Shown here: positions 44,705 to 53,128 of the stretch, one piece after another | Numbering within the stretch: position 1 is the first letter of the stretch | Layout: every line of letters starts with the position of its first letter | Assembly: GCF_026008515.1 (NCBI RefSeq) | Contig: NZ_BQYM01000011.1 | Span: forward strand, 62,001-126,000 | Direction: 5' to 3' | Source: Hoyosella levis | GTDB lineage: Bacteria > Actinomycetota > Actinomycetes > Mycobacteriales > Mycobacteriaceae | DNA: 64,000 nucleotides | Program-made: the position numbers and the translations under genes | The notes under the pieces: generated by a model | The model's input: the letters and a program-made list of their open reading frames with translations, nothing else | Told to the model about the DNA's origin: nothing | Databases searched by the model: none

Positions 44705-45358
44705 CTATGCGGTGGTCGTCGCGAGCGGCAGGGCGCGCCCCAGCACGGCGAAGGCGCGGGGGTCCCCGTCGAACCGGAAGTCGCGGAGGACATCCTCGAA
44801 GCCGCGCCGCCGGTAGAGCCGCCACGCGCGATTGGACTCGCCCACCACCTCGGGAGTGGAGAGAAGCACCCGGGATGCGGGGCATCCGGCGAGGAGCTGG
44901 CCGAGCAGCGCATCGCCCAGCCCGTTTCCCTGGGCCGAGGGGTGGATATGCAGCTCGGTGAGCTCGAAGTAGTCCTGGAGGAGCTGCGCGGCCGCCGCGC
45001 TTCCGTGCGTCCGGGTGAGGCCGCGGCGGACCTGCTCGTACCACCATTGCTGGCTGGCTCCCGTGTAGCCGTATGCGATGCCGAGGAGCGTGCCGTGGAG
45101 GTCGGCCTGGGGCAGTGCCGCGTGGGCAGGGCGGTCGTGCGCGCGGGGCGGCGCGAGGACAGCGGCCGCTCGCCAGCCGGGTCGCAGGGCATGCTCGGCC
45201 CACATCGGGGCTCGCCGCCGAGCGACGGATGCGGGGTATCCCATGGCCTGGACATAGATCGTGAGCGCCTCGTGGAGGCGGTCGCGCATCTGTGCCGGGG
45301 TGAGATCGGCGACGTACGGCTGCTGCACTGCGGTAGCGATCCTCGGGAGGCGGGTCAT
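44705..45358 (-). CDS. GNAT family N-acetyltransferase (Rv2170-like)
   Basis: The 217-residue protein has an N-terminal helical extension (about 1-70) and a GNAT acetyltransferase fold. Strand 4 and the acetyl-CoA loop are in LTELHIHPSAQGNGLGDALL (Q-G-N-G-L-G). It ends with WRLYRRRGFEDVLRDFRF. It matches Rv2170, a GNAT enzyme next to lppM in M. tuberculosis that has been linked to detoxification by acetylation. The ATG at 45358 has no strong Shine-Dalgarno. The gene is first in the GNAT-crtO-cruF-lppM-GT2 operon and lies 43 bases from a LexA-like box. Confidence 0.88.
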   Translation of the reverse strand: MTRLPRIATAVQQPYVADLTPAQMRDRLHEALTIYVQAMGYPASVARRRAPMWAEHALRPGWRAAAVLAPPRAHDRPAHAALPQADLHGTLLGIAYGYTGASQQWWYEQVRRGLTRTHGSAAAAQLLQDYFELTELHIHPSAQGNGLGDALLGQLLAGCPASRVLLSTPEVVGESNRAWRLYRRRGFEDVLRDFRFDGDPRAFAVLGRALPLATTTA

Positions 45359-45400
45359 GGACAGGGAAAAGTGTCAGGCCTGCGCGTTATCGTAGTTCTA

Positions 45401-45416
45401 TCGAACATGGGTTCGA
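45401..45416. promoter_or_regulatory. LexA-type SOS box
   Basis: TCGAAC-ATGG-GTTCGA is a perfect dyad matching the actinobacterial SOS consensus TCGAAC(N4)GTTCGA. It lies in the divergent gap between the GNAT gene (start 45358) and the SAV_6107-like HEPN gene (start 45545). I saw no other exact match while reading the window. Confidence 0.85.
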
Positions 45417-45544
45417 TGCCGCGGCTCGTCCTGCCGGATCACGGCTCGACCGTTGGCCCCAGGCTCTCGGTTGATCCTACTGGCTGCTTGGCGGGCTTCG
45501 CGATCGCCGCGTGCCGGGTTGCCCGGCGGGAAGGAGGTTGGCGG

Positions 45545-45976
45545 ATGCGTCCGGAAACCCGTCGTAGGTTGTCGTGCACGGGCCCGGGAGGCCCGGCGCC
45601 CGCGAGCGCGCAGGCACAGTCGATGCTGAGGAGGGCTGATGCGTTCTGCGCCGAGGCGGGGCTCGCCGAGCACCCGGAGGAGCGGTTCCGCGCCTCGTAC
45701 CTCGCCGCGCTGCGTGCTGCGGGCGCGGTGATCATGCTCAGCGTCCCGCGCAGCAGGAGGCGGCGCCCAGCGAGCGCCTGGGCGATGCTCGCTGCGGAAG
45801 GTGAACCGTGGGAGGGCTGGGTCGCGCGGATCGCGCCCTACTCGACGCGCCGCGCCATTGTCGATGCCGGTAGCGCGCGACCCGTCACGGCGTCGGAGGC
45901 CGATGCGCTGTTCGTGCTCGCCGGCGAGTTCGTCGATGCGGTTCATCGCCATGTCGATGTGGCGCGCAGCGCGTGA
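45545..45976 (+). CDS. SAV_6107-like HEPN family protein
   Basis: The 143-residue protein is largely helical. The conserved core (SMLRRADAFCAEAGL, ERFRASYLAALRAAGAVI, and ASAWAMLAAEGEPWEGWVARIAPY) resembles the SAV_6107 HEPN group common beside mraZ in actinobacteria. The HEPN RNase motif (R-x4-6-H) is not present; the only C-terminal histidines (AVHRHVD) have no arginine at the right distance. So it is more likely a non-catalytic or accessory HEPN. AGGAGG at 45532-45537 fixes ATG 45545. In-frame ATGs at 45407 and 45416 lie in or next to the SOS box and would add 43-46 unsupported residues. Confidence 0.78.
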   Translation: MRPETRRRLSCTGPGGPAPASAQAQSMLRRADAFCAEAGLAEHPEERFRASYLAALRAAGAVIMLSVPRSRRRRPASAWAMLAAEGEPWEGWVARIAPYSTRRAIVDAGSARPVTASEADALFVLAGEFVDAVHRHVDVARSA

Positions 45977-46038
45977 TGAGCCCGGATCGCAGGGCGCTCG
46001 AGGGGCTGCGCGCCGGTCGCACGGTGGATTTCTCGAGG

Positions 46039-46105
46039 GTGCGACAAATCGCACAGATCATCCGTGTGGTAAGTGGCGGCGCCACGCCTTATCATAGTGG
46101 TAAGT
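46039..46105. promoter_or_regulatory. Inverted and direct repeats before the DUF3040 gene
   Basis: GTGCGA-CAAA-TCGCAC (46039-46054) is a perfect dyad. GTGGTAAGT occurs twice, at 46066-46074 and 46097-46105, with TATCAT (46090-46095) between as a possible -10 box. The arrangement looks like an operator-promoter for the DUF3040 gene that starts at 46175. No regulator can be named. Confidence 0.45.
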
Positions 46106-46174
46106 TCTTGTCCGAATCAGGAGCCCGCCGCCACCACCGGTGCGGCTTTCACCATCAAGTGCGGGGGAGGGACC

Positions 46175-46606
46175 GTGCCACTCTCCGAGCACGAGCAGCG
46201 AATGCTCGAGCAGATCGAGAGCGCGCTCTACGCGGAGGATCCGAAGTTTGCCTCCCAAGTGCGCTCTGCGGGAACACGAGGCCCGTCGACGCGGCGGCGC
46301 ATGCAGTTCATCGCGCTGTTCGCCGTGGGTCTTGTCCTGCTTATTGCCGGGCTCGCCCTCCCGGTGCTGATGGTAGGAGGATTCCCAGCCGTCAGCTTCC
46401 TCGGCTTCCTCGTGATGTTTGGTACGGGGGTGTGGGCACTGCTCGGCAAGCATGATTCCGGCAGTGCGAGCGCTGGCGACAAGCCGGACGCACCCACGCA
46501 GCCACCCGGCAAGACCGGGAAGACGGGGAAGAAGCCACCGAAGCGGACGTCGGGCAGCTTCTCCGAGCGAATGGAAGAACGCTTCCGCAAGCGCTTCGAG
46601 GAGTAG
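46175..46606 (+). CDS. DUF3040 family membrane protein (Rv2169c-like)
   Basis: The 143-residue protein opens with the DUF3040 signature PLSEHEQRMLEQIESALYAEDPKFA (in outline: an EHEQ-x5-IE-x4-EDP pattern). Two transmembrane helices follow at about residues 49-71 and 74-95, then a Lys/Pro-rich tail (residues 100-143) ending in a charged helix. The family is confined to actinobacteria and sits before mraZ in many genomes. Its function is unknown. GTG 46175 follows GGGGGAGGGA. A hairpin after it separates it from mraZ. Confidence 0.9.
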   Translation: MPLSEHEQRMLEQIESALYAEDPKFASQVRSAGTRGPSTRRRMQFIALFAVGLVLLIAGLALPVLMVGGFPAVSFLGFLVMFGTGVWALLGKHDSGSASAGDKPDAPTQPPGKTGKTGKKPPKRTSGSFSERMEERFRKRFEE

Positions 46607-46638
46607 GCCTCTGCGCTTGCTCCAACATCACTCTCGTT

Positions 46639-46667
46639 CCGGGTCCAGCTCTTGCAGCTGGGCCCGG
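46639..46667 (+). terminator. Terminator after the DUF3040 gene
   Basis: CCGGGTCCAGCT pairs with AGCTGGGCCCGG (12 base pairs, one T-G wobble, five-base loop), followed by CTTTGTTGT. It starts 33 bases after the stop codon. Confidence 0.8.
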
Positions 46668-47006
46668 CTTTGTTGTGTCGTGCGATCGGCAGCGCTTCCC
46701 CCACTTCCACCCACGTCCCGCGCCGGATGAGGCTCCAGGGCGCGAGCCTTGAGGGCGCGGAGGGCGTAGCGCGTGCATCGAGGGCGTGAGCGTGCGAGAA
46801 GCGTCAGGCTTCGGCCCCGGAACTGTCGTTTTTCGCACTCTTTCGCACTCTGGAGCAATGCCGACCTGCACGCCGGAGCGCCGCAGCCCACCAGTGCCCT
46901 GGGGTCGAGAGTCGCGGCAGGCCAAAGCCCCCCACCATGCGTCGGGCGCGCTAGCTGAGGATATCCCCGCGTTTTCGTTGGCAACACGTCTGTAATTGAT
47001 TGCAGG
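46668..47006. other. Non-coding region before mraZ
   Basis: No credible gene lies here. TTTCGCACTC is tandemly duplicated at 46831-46840 and 46841-46850. The rest has no repeats or hairpins that I can support. Together with the MraZ box that follows, this is the upstream control region of the dcw cluster. Confidence 0.5.
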
Positions 47007-47041
47007 TGGGGGAAAGTGGGGTAACGTGGTGGCCGGTGGAA
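47007..47041 (+). promoter_or_regulatory. MraZ-binding repeats and mraZ promoter
   Basis: Four TGGNN boxes stand at exact 10-base steps: TGGGG (47007), TGGGG (47017), TGGTG (47027) and TGGAA (47037). This is the known arrangement of MraZ operators (TGGGN repeats separated by five bases). A possible promoter, TTGCAG (47000-47005), 16 bases, TAACGT (47022-47027), overlaps the boxes, so binding would repress it. Confidence 0.8.
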
Positions 47042-47089
47042 CACGAGGGTGAATCACCTGGGCTTGCGTGTTGAGGAGGTGTCGACGAC

Positions 47090-47521
47090 GTGTTCTTCGG
47101 CACGTACACGCCCAAGCTTGATGACAAGGGACGACTGACGCTTCCGGCTCGGTTCCGGGAACTACTGGCAGGAGGGGTGATGGTGGCCAAGGGCCAGGAT
47201 CACAGTCTTTCTGTCTACCCGCGTGCCGAGTTCCTGGAGCTCGCGCGCAAGGCTTCCGCGATGTCGAGGAGTGACCCGAGCGCGCGCGCGTTCATCCGCG
47301 GCCTGGCCGCGGGAGCGGACGAGCAGCACCTTGACGCGCAGGGGCGGATCAGCATCTCGTCGGCACACCGGCAATGGGCTGGCCTGCAGAAGGAATGCGT
47401 GGTGGTGGGATCCGTCGATTTCATCGAGATCTGGGACTCCACCGCATGGGACAGCTACCTCTCGGACAACGAGGAGGGCTACTCGACAGCAGCGGACGAG
47501 GTGTTGAAGGAAATTCTGTAG
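47090..47521 (+). CDS. mraZ: Transcriptional regulator MraZ
   Basis: The 143-residue protein has two AbrB-like beta-barrel repeats: [25 protein letters not shown], and the second near [19 protein letters not shown] (each with the conserved D-x-x-G-R). MraZ forms ring-shaped oligomers and represses the dcw operon it heads. GTG 47090 follows AGGAGG at a ten-base spacing. The TGGNN boxes before it support autoregulation. The gap of 232 bases to rsmH leaves room for a second promoter. Confidence 0.95.
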   Translation: MFFGTYTPKLDDKGRLTLPARFRELLAGGVMVAKGQDHSLSVYPRAEFLELARKASAMSRSDPSARAFIRGLAAGADEQHLDAQGRISISSAHRQWAGLQKECVVVGSVDFIEIWDSTAWDSYLSDNEEGYSTAADEVLKEIL

Positions 47522-47753
47522 CGATTGCAGTGATTGATGCCCCTGTCGGCACATGAGCGGATAACGACCAGCCAGGTGCGGCGTGGCCTCTATCCGGTTA
47601 GGCCCCTGACGTACTTCCCCAACGCCAGGTGCCCTTACCGGATGGGGACCACGCCGCACACGATGCAGGCGTAGTCCGGCCGCAGTCGTGAACGACCACG
47701 TTATGCCCCGAGCCTTCAGCGATACCCCAGCCGATATTCGTGTAGGAGCGTGC

Positions 47754-48746
47754 ATGAGCGAGCCGATGCCCGAGCATCATCGCGAGACCGCCGAGCGTCA
47801 CCTCCCGGTCATGGCGGACCGGGCGGTCGAGCTGCTCGGCCCCGCGATCGATTCCCCTGGCTCGGTGCTGGTCGATGGAACGCTCGGGCTGGCTGGCCAT
47901 GCGGAGCGCTTCCTCGTGGAGTACCCGGAGCTCGTGCTCGTGGGCCTCGACCGCGACACGAACGCGCTGCGGCTCGCTGGCGAGCGGCTGCGCCCGTTCC
48001 AGGACCGCGTCCATCTGGTCCATACCCGTTTCGACGACATCGACGACGCCTTGCAGCAAGCAGGGATCGCGGGTTCCGCGGTATCAGGGGTCCTTCTGGA
48101 CCTCGGCGTCTCCTCGATGCAGCTCGATGAGCAGGATCGGGGCTTCTCCTACTCGACGGACGCGCCGCTCGACATGCGCATGGATACGACGTCGGAGCTG
48201 ACGGCCGCGGATGTGGTCAATACCTATAGCGCCGCCGACATCGCCCGGGTCCTCTCGATGTATGGCGAGGAGCGGTTCGCGAGACGGATCGCCGGAGAGA
48301 TCGTCAAGCAGCGCGCGCAGGAACCGTTCACCACCAGCGGTCCGCTCGTAGAGCTCCTTTACCGGGCGATACCCGCGGCCACGCGGCGAACCGGCGGGCA
48401 CCCCGCGAAACGCACTTTCCAGGCCCTGCGGATCGAGGTCAATGGTGAGCTCGACGCCTTGCACGGGGTGCTCGGGCCCGCGCTTGACTCGCTCCGCATC
48501 GGCGGCCGCATCGCCATCATGTCCTACCACTCGCTCGAGGATCGCATCGTCAAGCGGGCGCTCGCCGAGCGGTGCGCCTCCCGGACCCCACCCGGCCTGC
48601 CCGTCGAGCTACCGGGCGCGGGACCCGAGTTCCGGCTCCTCACGCGCGGCGCGGAGCGAGCGAGCGAGGCGGAAGCCGCATCCAATCCTCGAGCGGTGCC
48701 CGTGAGGCTCCGGGCCGCTGAACGGATCGCAAGGAGAGAAGCATGA
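47754..48746 (+). CDS. rsmH: 16S rRNA (cytosine(1402)-N(4))-methyltransferase
   Basis: The 330-residue SAM-dependent enzyme methylates C1402 in the decoding centre of 16S rRNA. It has [28 protein letters not shown] (SAM site), [21 protein letters not shown] and the C-terminal [13 protein letters not shown]. The usual GGGGHS motif reads GLAGHA here. ATG 47754 follows AGGAG. It overlaps the FtsL-like gene by four bases. It is also called mraW. Confidence 0.96.
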   Translation: MSEPMPEHHRETAERHLPVMADRAVELLGPAIDSPGSVLVDGTLGLAGHAERFLVEYPELVLVGLDRDTNALRLAGERLRPFQDRVHLVHTRFDDIDDALQQAGIAGSAVSGVLLDLGVSSMQLDEQDRGFSYSTDAPLDMRMDTTSELTAADVVNTYSAADIARVLSMYGEERFARRIAGEIVKQRAQEPFTTSGPLVELLYRAIPAATRRTGGHPAKRTFQALRIEVNGELDALHGVLGPALDSLRIGGRIAIMSYHSLEDRIVKRALAERCASRTPPGLPVELPGAGPEFRLLTRGAERASEAEAASNPRAVPVRLRAAERIARREA

Positions 48747-49474
48747 CCACCTTCACCCCGCCGCGCAAGCGCAAGGACATCACGAGGCGCGGCAACAGGT
48801 CCGGTCCAGGATCGGGGCTCTCGCCGGCCGCGCGGCGAGCCTACGAGCGCCGTTCCAGCCGGGATGGCGGATCGGCAGGGGCATCGCGGGCCCAGATCGC
48901 GAACGTCGTGCGGAGCCAGGCCAGCCGCATCCCCTTCGTCGCACTGATCATCGCGATGCTGGTCGCTGGGCTCGCGCTCACCTTGCTCCTGTCCACCCAA
49001 GCGGCGCAGCAGGCGTACCAGATCTCTGAGCAGAAGCTCGAGACCAAGAAGCTCTCCGAGACGAGGGAGGCGCTCTTTCGCGATGTCGCGCTCGGTCGCT
49101 CCGCCCCCGCGCTCGCTCAAGCGGCAGGGGAGCTGGGCATGATCCCCGCGCCCGCGCCGGCGTACCTGACCGTTGCCGCGGACGGAAGCGTGACCCTCCA
49201 CGGCGAGCCTACTGCCGCTTCGGGCTCGCCCCTGCCACCATTCAATATCGAGCCCGCGAATCCGTCCGAGACTGGTCCTCGGTCGGGCTCGGCGGAGCGC
49301 GAGCTCGAGGTAATGGTGCCGATTCCCGTCGATGAGCTGCCAACGCCCGGGCAGCTTCCAGCGCTTGGCCTCGACGGCGTGCCCGTGGAGACGCTGAGCC
49401 CCGTCGTTCCCGGGCCGGACGGCCCCACGAACGCAGTGAACCCAACACCGGAGAACAGCGCAGAGCAACCGTGA
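48743..49474 (+). CDS. ftsL: FtsL-like cell division protein (Rv2164c-like)
   Basis: The 243-residue protein has a basic cytoplasmic N-terminus (about 1-62), a transmembrane helix at about 63-85, a coiled coil ([29 protein letters not shown]) and a Pro-rich extracellular tail. This layout and its place between rsmH and pbpB identify it as the actinobacterial FtsL, a scaffold of the divisome that works with FtsQ and FtsB. It is longer than the E. coli protein because of the N- and C-terminal extensions. It overlaps both neighbours by four bases (ATGA and GTGA). Confidence 0.85.
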   Translation: MTTFTPPRKRKDITRRGNRSGPGSGLSPAARRAYERRSSRDGGSAGASRAQIANVVRSQASRIPFVALIIAMLVAGLALTLLLSTQAAQQAYQISEQKLETKKLSETREALFRDVALGRSAPALAQAAGELGMIPAPAPAYLTVAADGSVTLHGEPTAASGSPLPPFNIEPANPSETGPRSGSAERELEVMVPIPVDELPTPGQLPALGLDGVPVETLSPVVPGPDGPTNAVNPTPENSAEQP

Positions 49475-51351
49475 CGACTGGCCGTCCACAAGCACAACGT
49501 CCGCGAACGAAGCGCCCTAGGCGCGCTACCGCTCGCGCCACCACCGCAGGCCCGCGCTACCGCATAGCCGGACTTGCCATGTCCATGGCGCTGGGCCTGA
49601 TCATCGTGCAACTGATCAATGTGCAGGGAATCTCGGCGAGCAGGCTGTCCGAGCAGGCCGCGCTGCAGCGAACGGTGTCGCTGATCGATCCAGCAAAACG
49701 AGGCGCTATCACGGATCGCGATGGCGCCATGCTGTCGTTCACCACCCAGGCGCGCGCGCTGACCTTCCAGCCGCAACGCATCCGCGAGCAGCTCGAGCAG
49801 CAGCAGGAGACCGACCCCGAGGCGCCTGATCCGGACGCGCGGCTGCGGGAGATCGCACGTGGCGTGTCGAAGGCGCTCGACGAGCGTGTCACCGAGCGGA
49901 CGCTGCGCCGCCAGCTCTTCAGCGACACCACCTTCGTCTACCTCGCGCGCAACGTCGATCCGGCCGTCGCCACCGACATCAGGGAGGAGTTCCCGGAGGT
50001 AGGTGCCGAGCGGCAGGATATCCGCCAGTACCCGGGTGGAGCGCTCGCCGCCAACGTTGTCGGCTCGACCGGCTGGGACGGCCACGGGCTGCTCGGTCTC
50101 GAGCGATCCATGGATGCTCAGCTCGCCGGGCGCAATGGCTCGCGCACCTACGACCGCAGCGAGGATGGCGCCGTCATTCCTGGCAGCACGCGCGATGTCG
50201 TCCCGGCCGAGGATGGCGTGACGATCGAGCTGACCCTTGACAATGACGTGCAGTTCTTCGTGCAGCAACAGATCGAGATGGCGGTGGACCTTTCCGGCGC
50301 GCGCGCTGGTTCGATCCTGGTGCAGGACGCGGCCACTGGCGAGGTCATCGCGATCGCAAATGACGATACGTTCAACCCAGCGCTAGGACTCGCCTCCCCG
50401 GAGAACCAGGTCTCGGTGCTGGGCAACCCCGCGGTGAGCACGCCCTTCGAGCCAGGCTCGGTCGCGAAGATCGTGACGGCTGCCGCGGCCATAGAGGACG
50501 ATCTCACCTCGCCCGACGAGGTCCTGCAGGTCGATGGCGAGATCGATATGGCTGGGGTCACCGTCAAGGATGCGTGGAAGCATGGTGTAGTCCCTTTCAC
50601 GACGACGGGCATCTTCGGCAAGTCATCCAACGTGGGCACCCTGATGCTGGCCAAGCGGATCGGCGAGGAACGGTTCGCGGAGATGCTGTGGCGATTCGGC
50701 GTGGGCCTGCCCACCGGCATCGAACTGCCTGGAGAGAGCACCGGCATGGTCCCGCCCCTCGACACCTGGGGCGGCGGCACCTTCGCCAACATGCCAATCG
50801 GGCAAGGCATGTCCATGACCCTGCTGCAGATGTCCGGCATCTACCAGGCCATCGCCAACGACGGCGTGCGCATCCCGCCGCGGATCATCAACGCGGTCGT
50901 TGATCCATCGGGCAACCGCACCGAACCGACGCCGCCCGAGCCTGTCCAGGTAGTGAGCCCGGAGACCGCCCGGATCGTGCGGGACATGTTCCGCAGCGTC
51001 GTCCAGTCCGATCCCATGGGGTACCAGCAGGGAACGGGAGCATCCGCCGCCGTGCCGGGATACCAGATCTCGGGCAAGACGGGCACCGCCCAGCAGGTGG
51101 ATCCCGATTGCAGTTGCTACTCCGATTCGCTGCACTGGATCACCTTTGCCGGCATGGCCCCCGCCGATGATCCCCGCTACGTGATCTCGATCATGCTCGA
51201 CGCGCCAGTCCGGGGCGTCGATGGCGGTGGCGGCACCTCGGCGGCTCCGCTGTTCAGCACGGTCGCGTCCTGGCTGCTCCAGCGCGACAACGTGCCGCTC
51301 TCGCCCGAGGCGCCCCGCCTGGTCATCGACACCAGCGCGCCAGGCTTGTGA
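49471..51351 (+). CDS. pbpB: Septal penicillin-binding protein PbpB (FtsI)
   Basis: The 626-residue class B PBP is the septal transpeptidase. A basic N-terminus leads to a transmembrane helix at about 30-50 and a PBP dimerisation domain. The transpeptidase domain has S330-x-x-K333 (GSVAK), S385-S-N387 (SSN) and K536-T-G (SGKTGTA). It has no PASTA domains, in line with mycobacterial PbpB. The GTG overlaps the ftsL stop. A 142-base gap follows before murE. Confidence 0.96.
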   Translation: MTTGRPQAQRPRTKRPRRATARATTAGPRYRIAGLAMSMALGLIIVQLINVQGISASRLSEQAALQRTVSLIDPAKRGAITDRDGAMLSFTTQARALTFQPQRIREQLEQQQETDPEAPDPDARLREIARGVSKALDERVTERTLRRQLFSDTTFVYLARNVDPAVATDIREEFPEVGAERQDIRQYPGGALAANVVGSTGWDGHGLLGLERSMDAQLAGRNGSRTYDRSEDGAVIPGSTRDVVPAEDGVTIELTLDNDVQFFVQQQIEMAVDLSGARAGSILVQDAATGEVIAIANDDTFNPALGLASPENQVSVLGNPAVSTPFEPGSVAKIVTAAAAIEDDLTSPDEVLQVDGEIDMAGVTVKDAWKHGVVPFTTTGIFGKSSNVGTLMLAKRIGEERFAEMLWRFGVGLPTGIELPGESTGMVPPLDTWGGGTFANMPIGQGMSMTLLQMSGIYQAIANDGVRIPPRIINAVVDPSGNRTEPTPPEPVQVVSPETARIVRDMFRSVVQSDPMGYQQGTGASAAVPGYQISGKTGTAQQVDPDCSCYSDSLHWITFAGMAPADDPRYVISIMLDAPVRGVDGGGGTSAAPLFSTVASWLLQRDNVPLSPEAPRLVIDTSAPGL

Positions 51352-51493
51352 GCAGCCCGAGCGAGGGACAACGGGACGATTCCCCCGGGCGCCGTGTGTG
51401 GCGCTGGGCGGGACGGTAACGTTTCGCAATGCCGGGCACGCGCCCGGACCTTGCCAGGACAGCACGACGCAGCGGATCGAGAGGAGCGGGCAC

Positions 51494-53128
51494 GTGGCCC
51501 ACGGACAGCACGCGAGGACCCCGCGCCCCACTACCCTCGCCCCCGTTCCTCTTGCCGAGCTAGCCAGCCTCGCGGGCGCCACGATCGATGACAATGCGGG
51601 ACGTCCTCGTGACGACCTCGACCCGGACCTCGACCCGGACCTCGACTCGGCCCTCAACGTGGCCGGAGTGGAGCTGCGAGCGCAAGACATTCGACCCGGG
51701 GACCTGTTCGCAGCGCTGCCCGGCGCGCGGGCGCACGGAGCCGCATTCGTTGACCAGGCTGTCGAGCACGGGGCCATCGCGGTGCTCACCGATGCCGCAG
51801 GCGCGGAGCTGATCAAGCAGGCCGGCGTGCAGGTTCCGCTACTGCTCCACGAGGCTCCCCGCTCGGTACTGGGCGCGGTGGCCGCGCGGATCTATGGCAA
51901 TCCGTCGGACCACCTCACCCTCATCGGCATCACCGGCACCTCGGGCAAGACAACCACCGCGTACCTCGTCGAGGGCGGTCTCGCCGCGGCCGGGCACAAG
52001 GCCGGGCTGATCGGGACCGTCGAGACGCGCATCGCCGGGGAACCCATCGCCAGCGCGCTCACTACCCCAGAGGCACCCCAGTTGCAGGCATTGCTCGCCG
52101 TGATGGTCGAGCGCGGCATCTCCCACGTCGTGATGGAGGTATCCAGCCATGCCCTCGCGCTCGGGCGCGTGGACGGCTGCCGGTTCGCGGTCGGCGGCTT
52201 CACCAACCTCTCCCAGGATCATCTCGATTTCCACAAGGACCTCGACGACTACTTCGGTGCCAAGGCGCAGCTCTTCGACGGCCGGTCGCGCCCGGCTGCG
52301 GAACGCGCGGTGATCTGCGTCGACGATCACTGGGGCAGCCGCATGACCGATCGCGCTACCGGTGAGGTGACCACCGTATCGGCCGATGGACACCTCGCCA
52401 GCTGGGTGGCGCGCGCCCCGGAGGTGACGGGCGTGGGGGTGCAGTCCTTCCTCGCCGAGACCGCTGCCGGCGCGCAGTATCCCGTCACGATCCTGTTGCC
52501 GGGCCGCTACAACATCGCCAATGCGTTGCTGGCGCTCGCGCTGCTCGATGCGGCTGGCGTGGATCCCGCCGCCGCGGCCGCTGGGCTGGGCGAGGTGCAG
52601 GTGCCGGGCCGCATGGAGCGGGTCGACCGGGGCCAGCCGTTCCTCGCGGTCGTTGACTACGCCCACAAGCCAGGCGCCGTGGAGGCGGTTCTCGCGACGC
52701 TGCGCGGACAGGCGCGTGGCAAGATCGTCCTGGTGCTGGGCGCTGGTGGCAACCGGGACACCGGCAAGCGAGCGCCGATGGGGGCAGCGGCGGCTCGCGG
52801 CAGCGACCTGCTGGTGGTGACCGATGACAATCCCCGTGATGAGGATCCGGCAGCCATCCGGGCCGAGGTGGTCGCTGGGGCGCTGCAGGTAGCGGAGGCG
52901 GAGCGCGCCACCATCGCGGAGACAGGTGATCGGCGCGCGGCCATCGTGGAGGCCGTGCGGTGGATCCACGCGCATGGCGTGGGCGATGACGTCGTAGTCG
53001 TCGCGGGCAAGGGCCACGAATCGGGACAGGAAGTGAAGGGCGTGAAGCAGCCGTTCGATGACAGGGTGGAACTAGCCGGGGCGATCGATGAGATCCTCGC
53101 TGCCACGACGAGCGAGGGCGTGCGATGA
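51494..53128 (+). CDS. murE: UDP-N-acetylmuramoyl-L-alanyl-D-glutamate--2,6-diaminopimelate ligase
   Basis: The 544-residue ligase adds meso-diaminopimelate to the UDP-MurNAc dipeptide. The P-loop is TGTSGKTTT with K152, and D445-N-P-R448 is the DAP-specific signature, so the wall peptide contains mDAP. GTG 51494 follows GAGGAG at seven bases. The N-terminal 40 residues contain an unusual Asp/Leu repeat (D-L-D-P three times) from a 12-base tandem repeat. The gene overlaps murF as ATGA. Confidence 0.96.
   Translation: MAHGQHARTPRPTTLAPVPLAELASLAGATIDDNAGRPRDDLDPDLDPDLDSALNVAGVELRAQDIRPGDLFAALPGARAHGAAFVDQAVEHGAIAVLTDAAGAELIKQAGVQVPLLLHEAPRSVLGAVAARIYGNPSDHLTLIGITGTSGKTTTAYLVEGGLAAAGHKAGLIGTVETRIAGEPIASALTTPEAPQLQALLAVMVERGISHVVMEVSSHALALGRVDGCRFAVGGFTNLSQDHLDFHKDLDDYFGAKAQLFDGRSRPAAERAVICVDDHWGSRMTDRATGEVTTVSADGHLASWVARAPEVTGVGVQSFLAETAAGAQYPVTILLPGRYNIANALLALALLDAAGVDPAAAAAGLGEVQVPGRMERVDRGQPFLAVVDYAHKPGAVEAVLATLRGQARGKIVLVLGAGGNRDTGKRAPMGAAAARGSDLLVVTDDNPRDEDPAAIRAEVVAGALQVAEAERATIAETGDRRAAIVEAVRWIHAHGVGDDVVVVAGKGHESGQEVKGVKQPFDDRVELAGAIDEILAATTSEGVR
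51614..51649 (+). repeat. Three 12-bp tandem repeats in the 5' part of murE
   Basis: GACCTCGACCCG is repeated at 51614-51625 and 51626-51637, with GACCTCGACTCG at 51638-51649. It encodes D-L-D-P, D-L-D-P, D-L-D-S near residues 41-52, before the conserved UDP-binding domain. Confidence 0.85.

Noticed and set aside
45407-45976. Longer HEPN protein starting at ATG 45407 or 45416
   Set aside because: These codons lie in or at the end of the SOS box and lack a Shine-Dalgarno; AGGAGG precisely precedes ATG 45545.
45973-46455. Open frame of about 160 codons beginning at the HEPN stop and running through the DUF3040 gene
   Set aside because: It lies out of frame over a clear DUF3040 gene, has Arg/Ala-rich shadow composition and no ribosome site.
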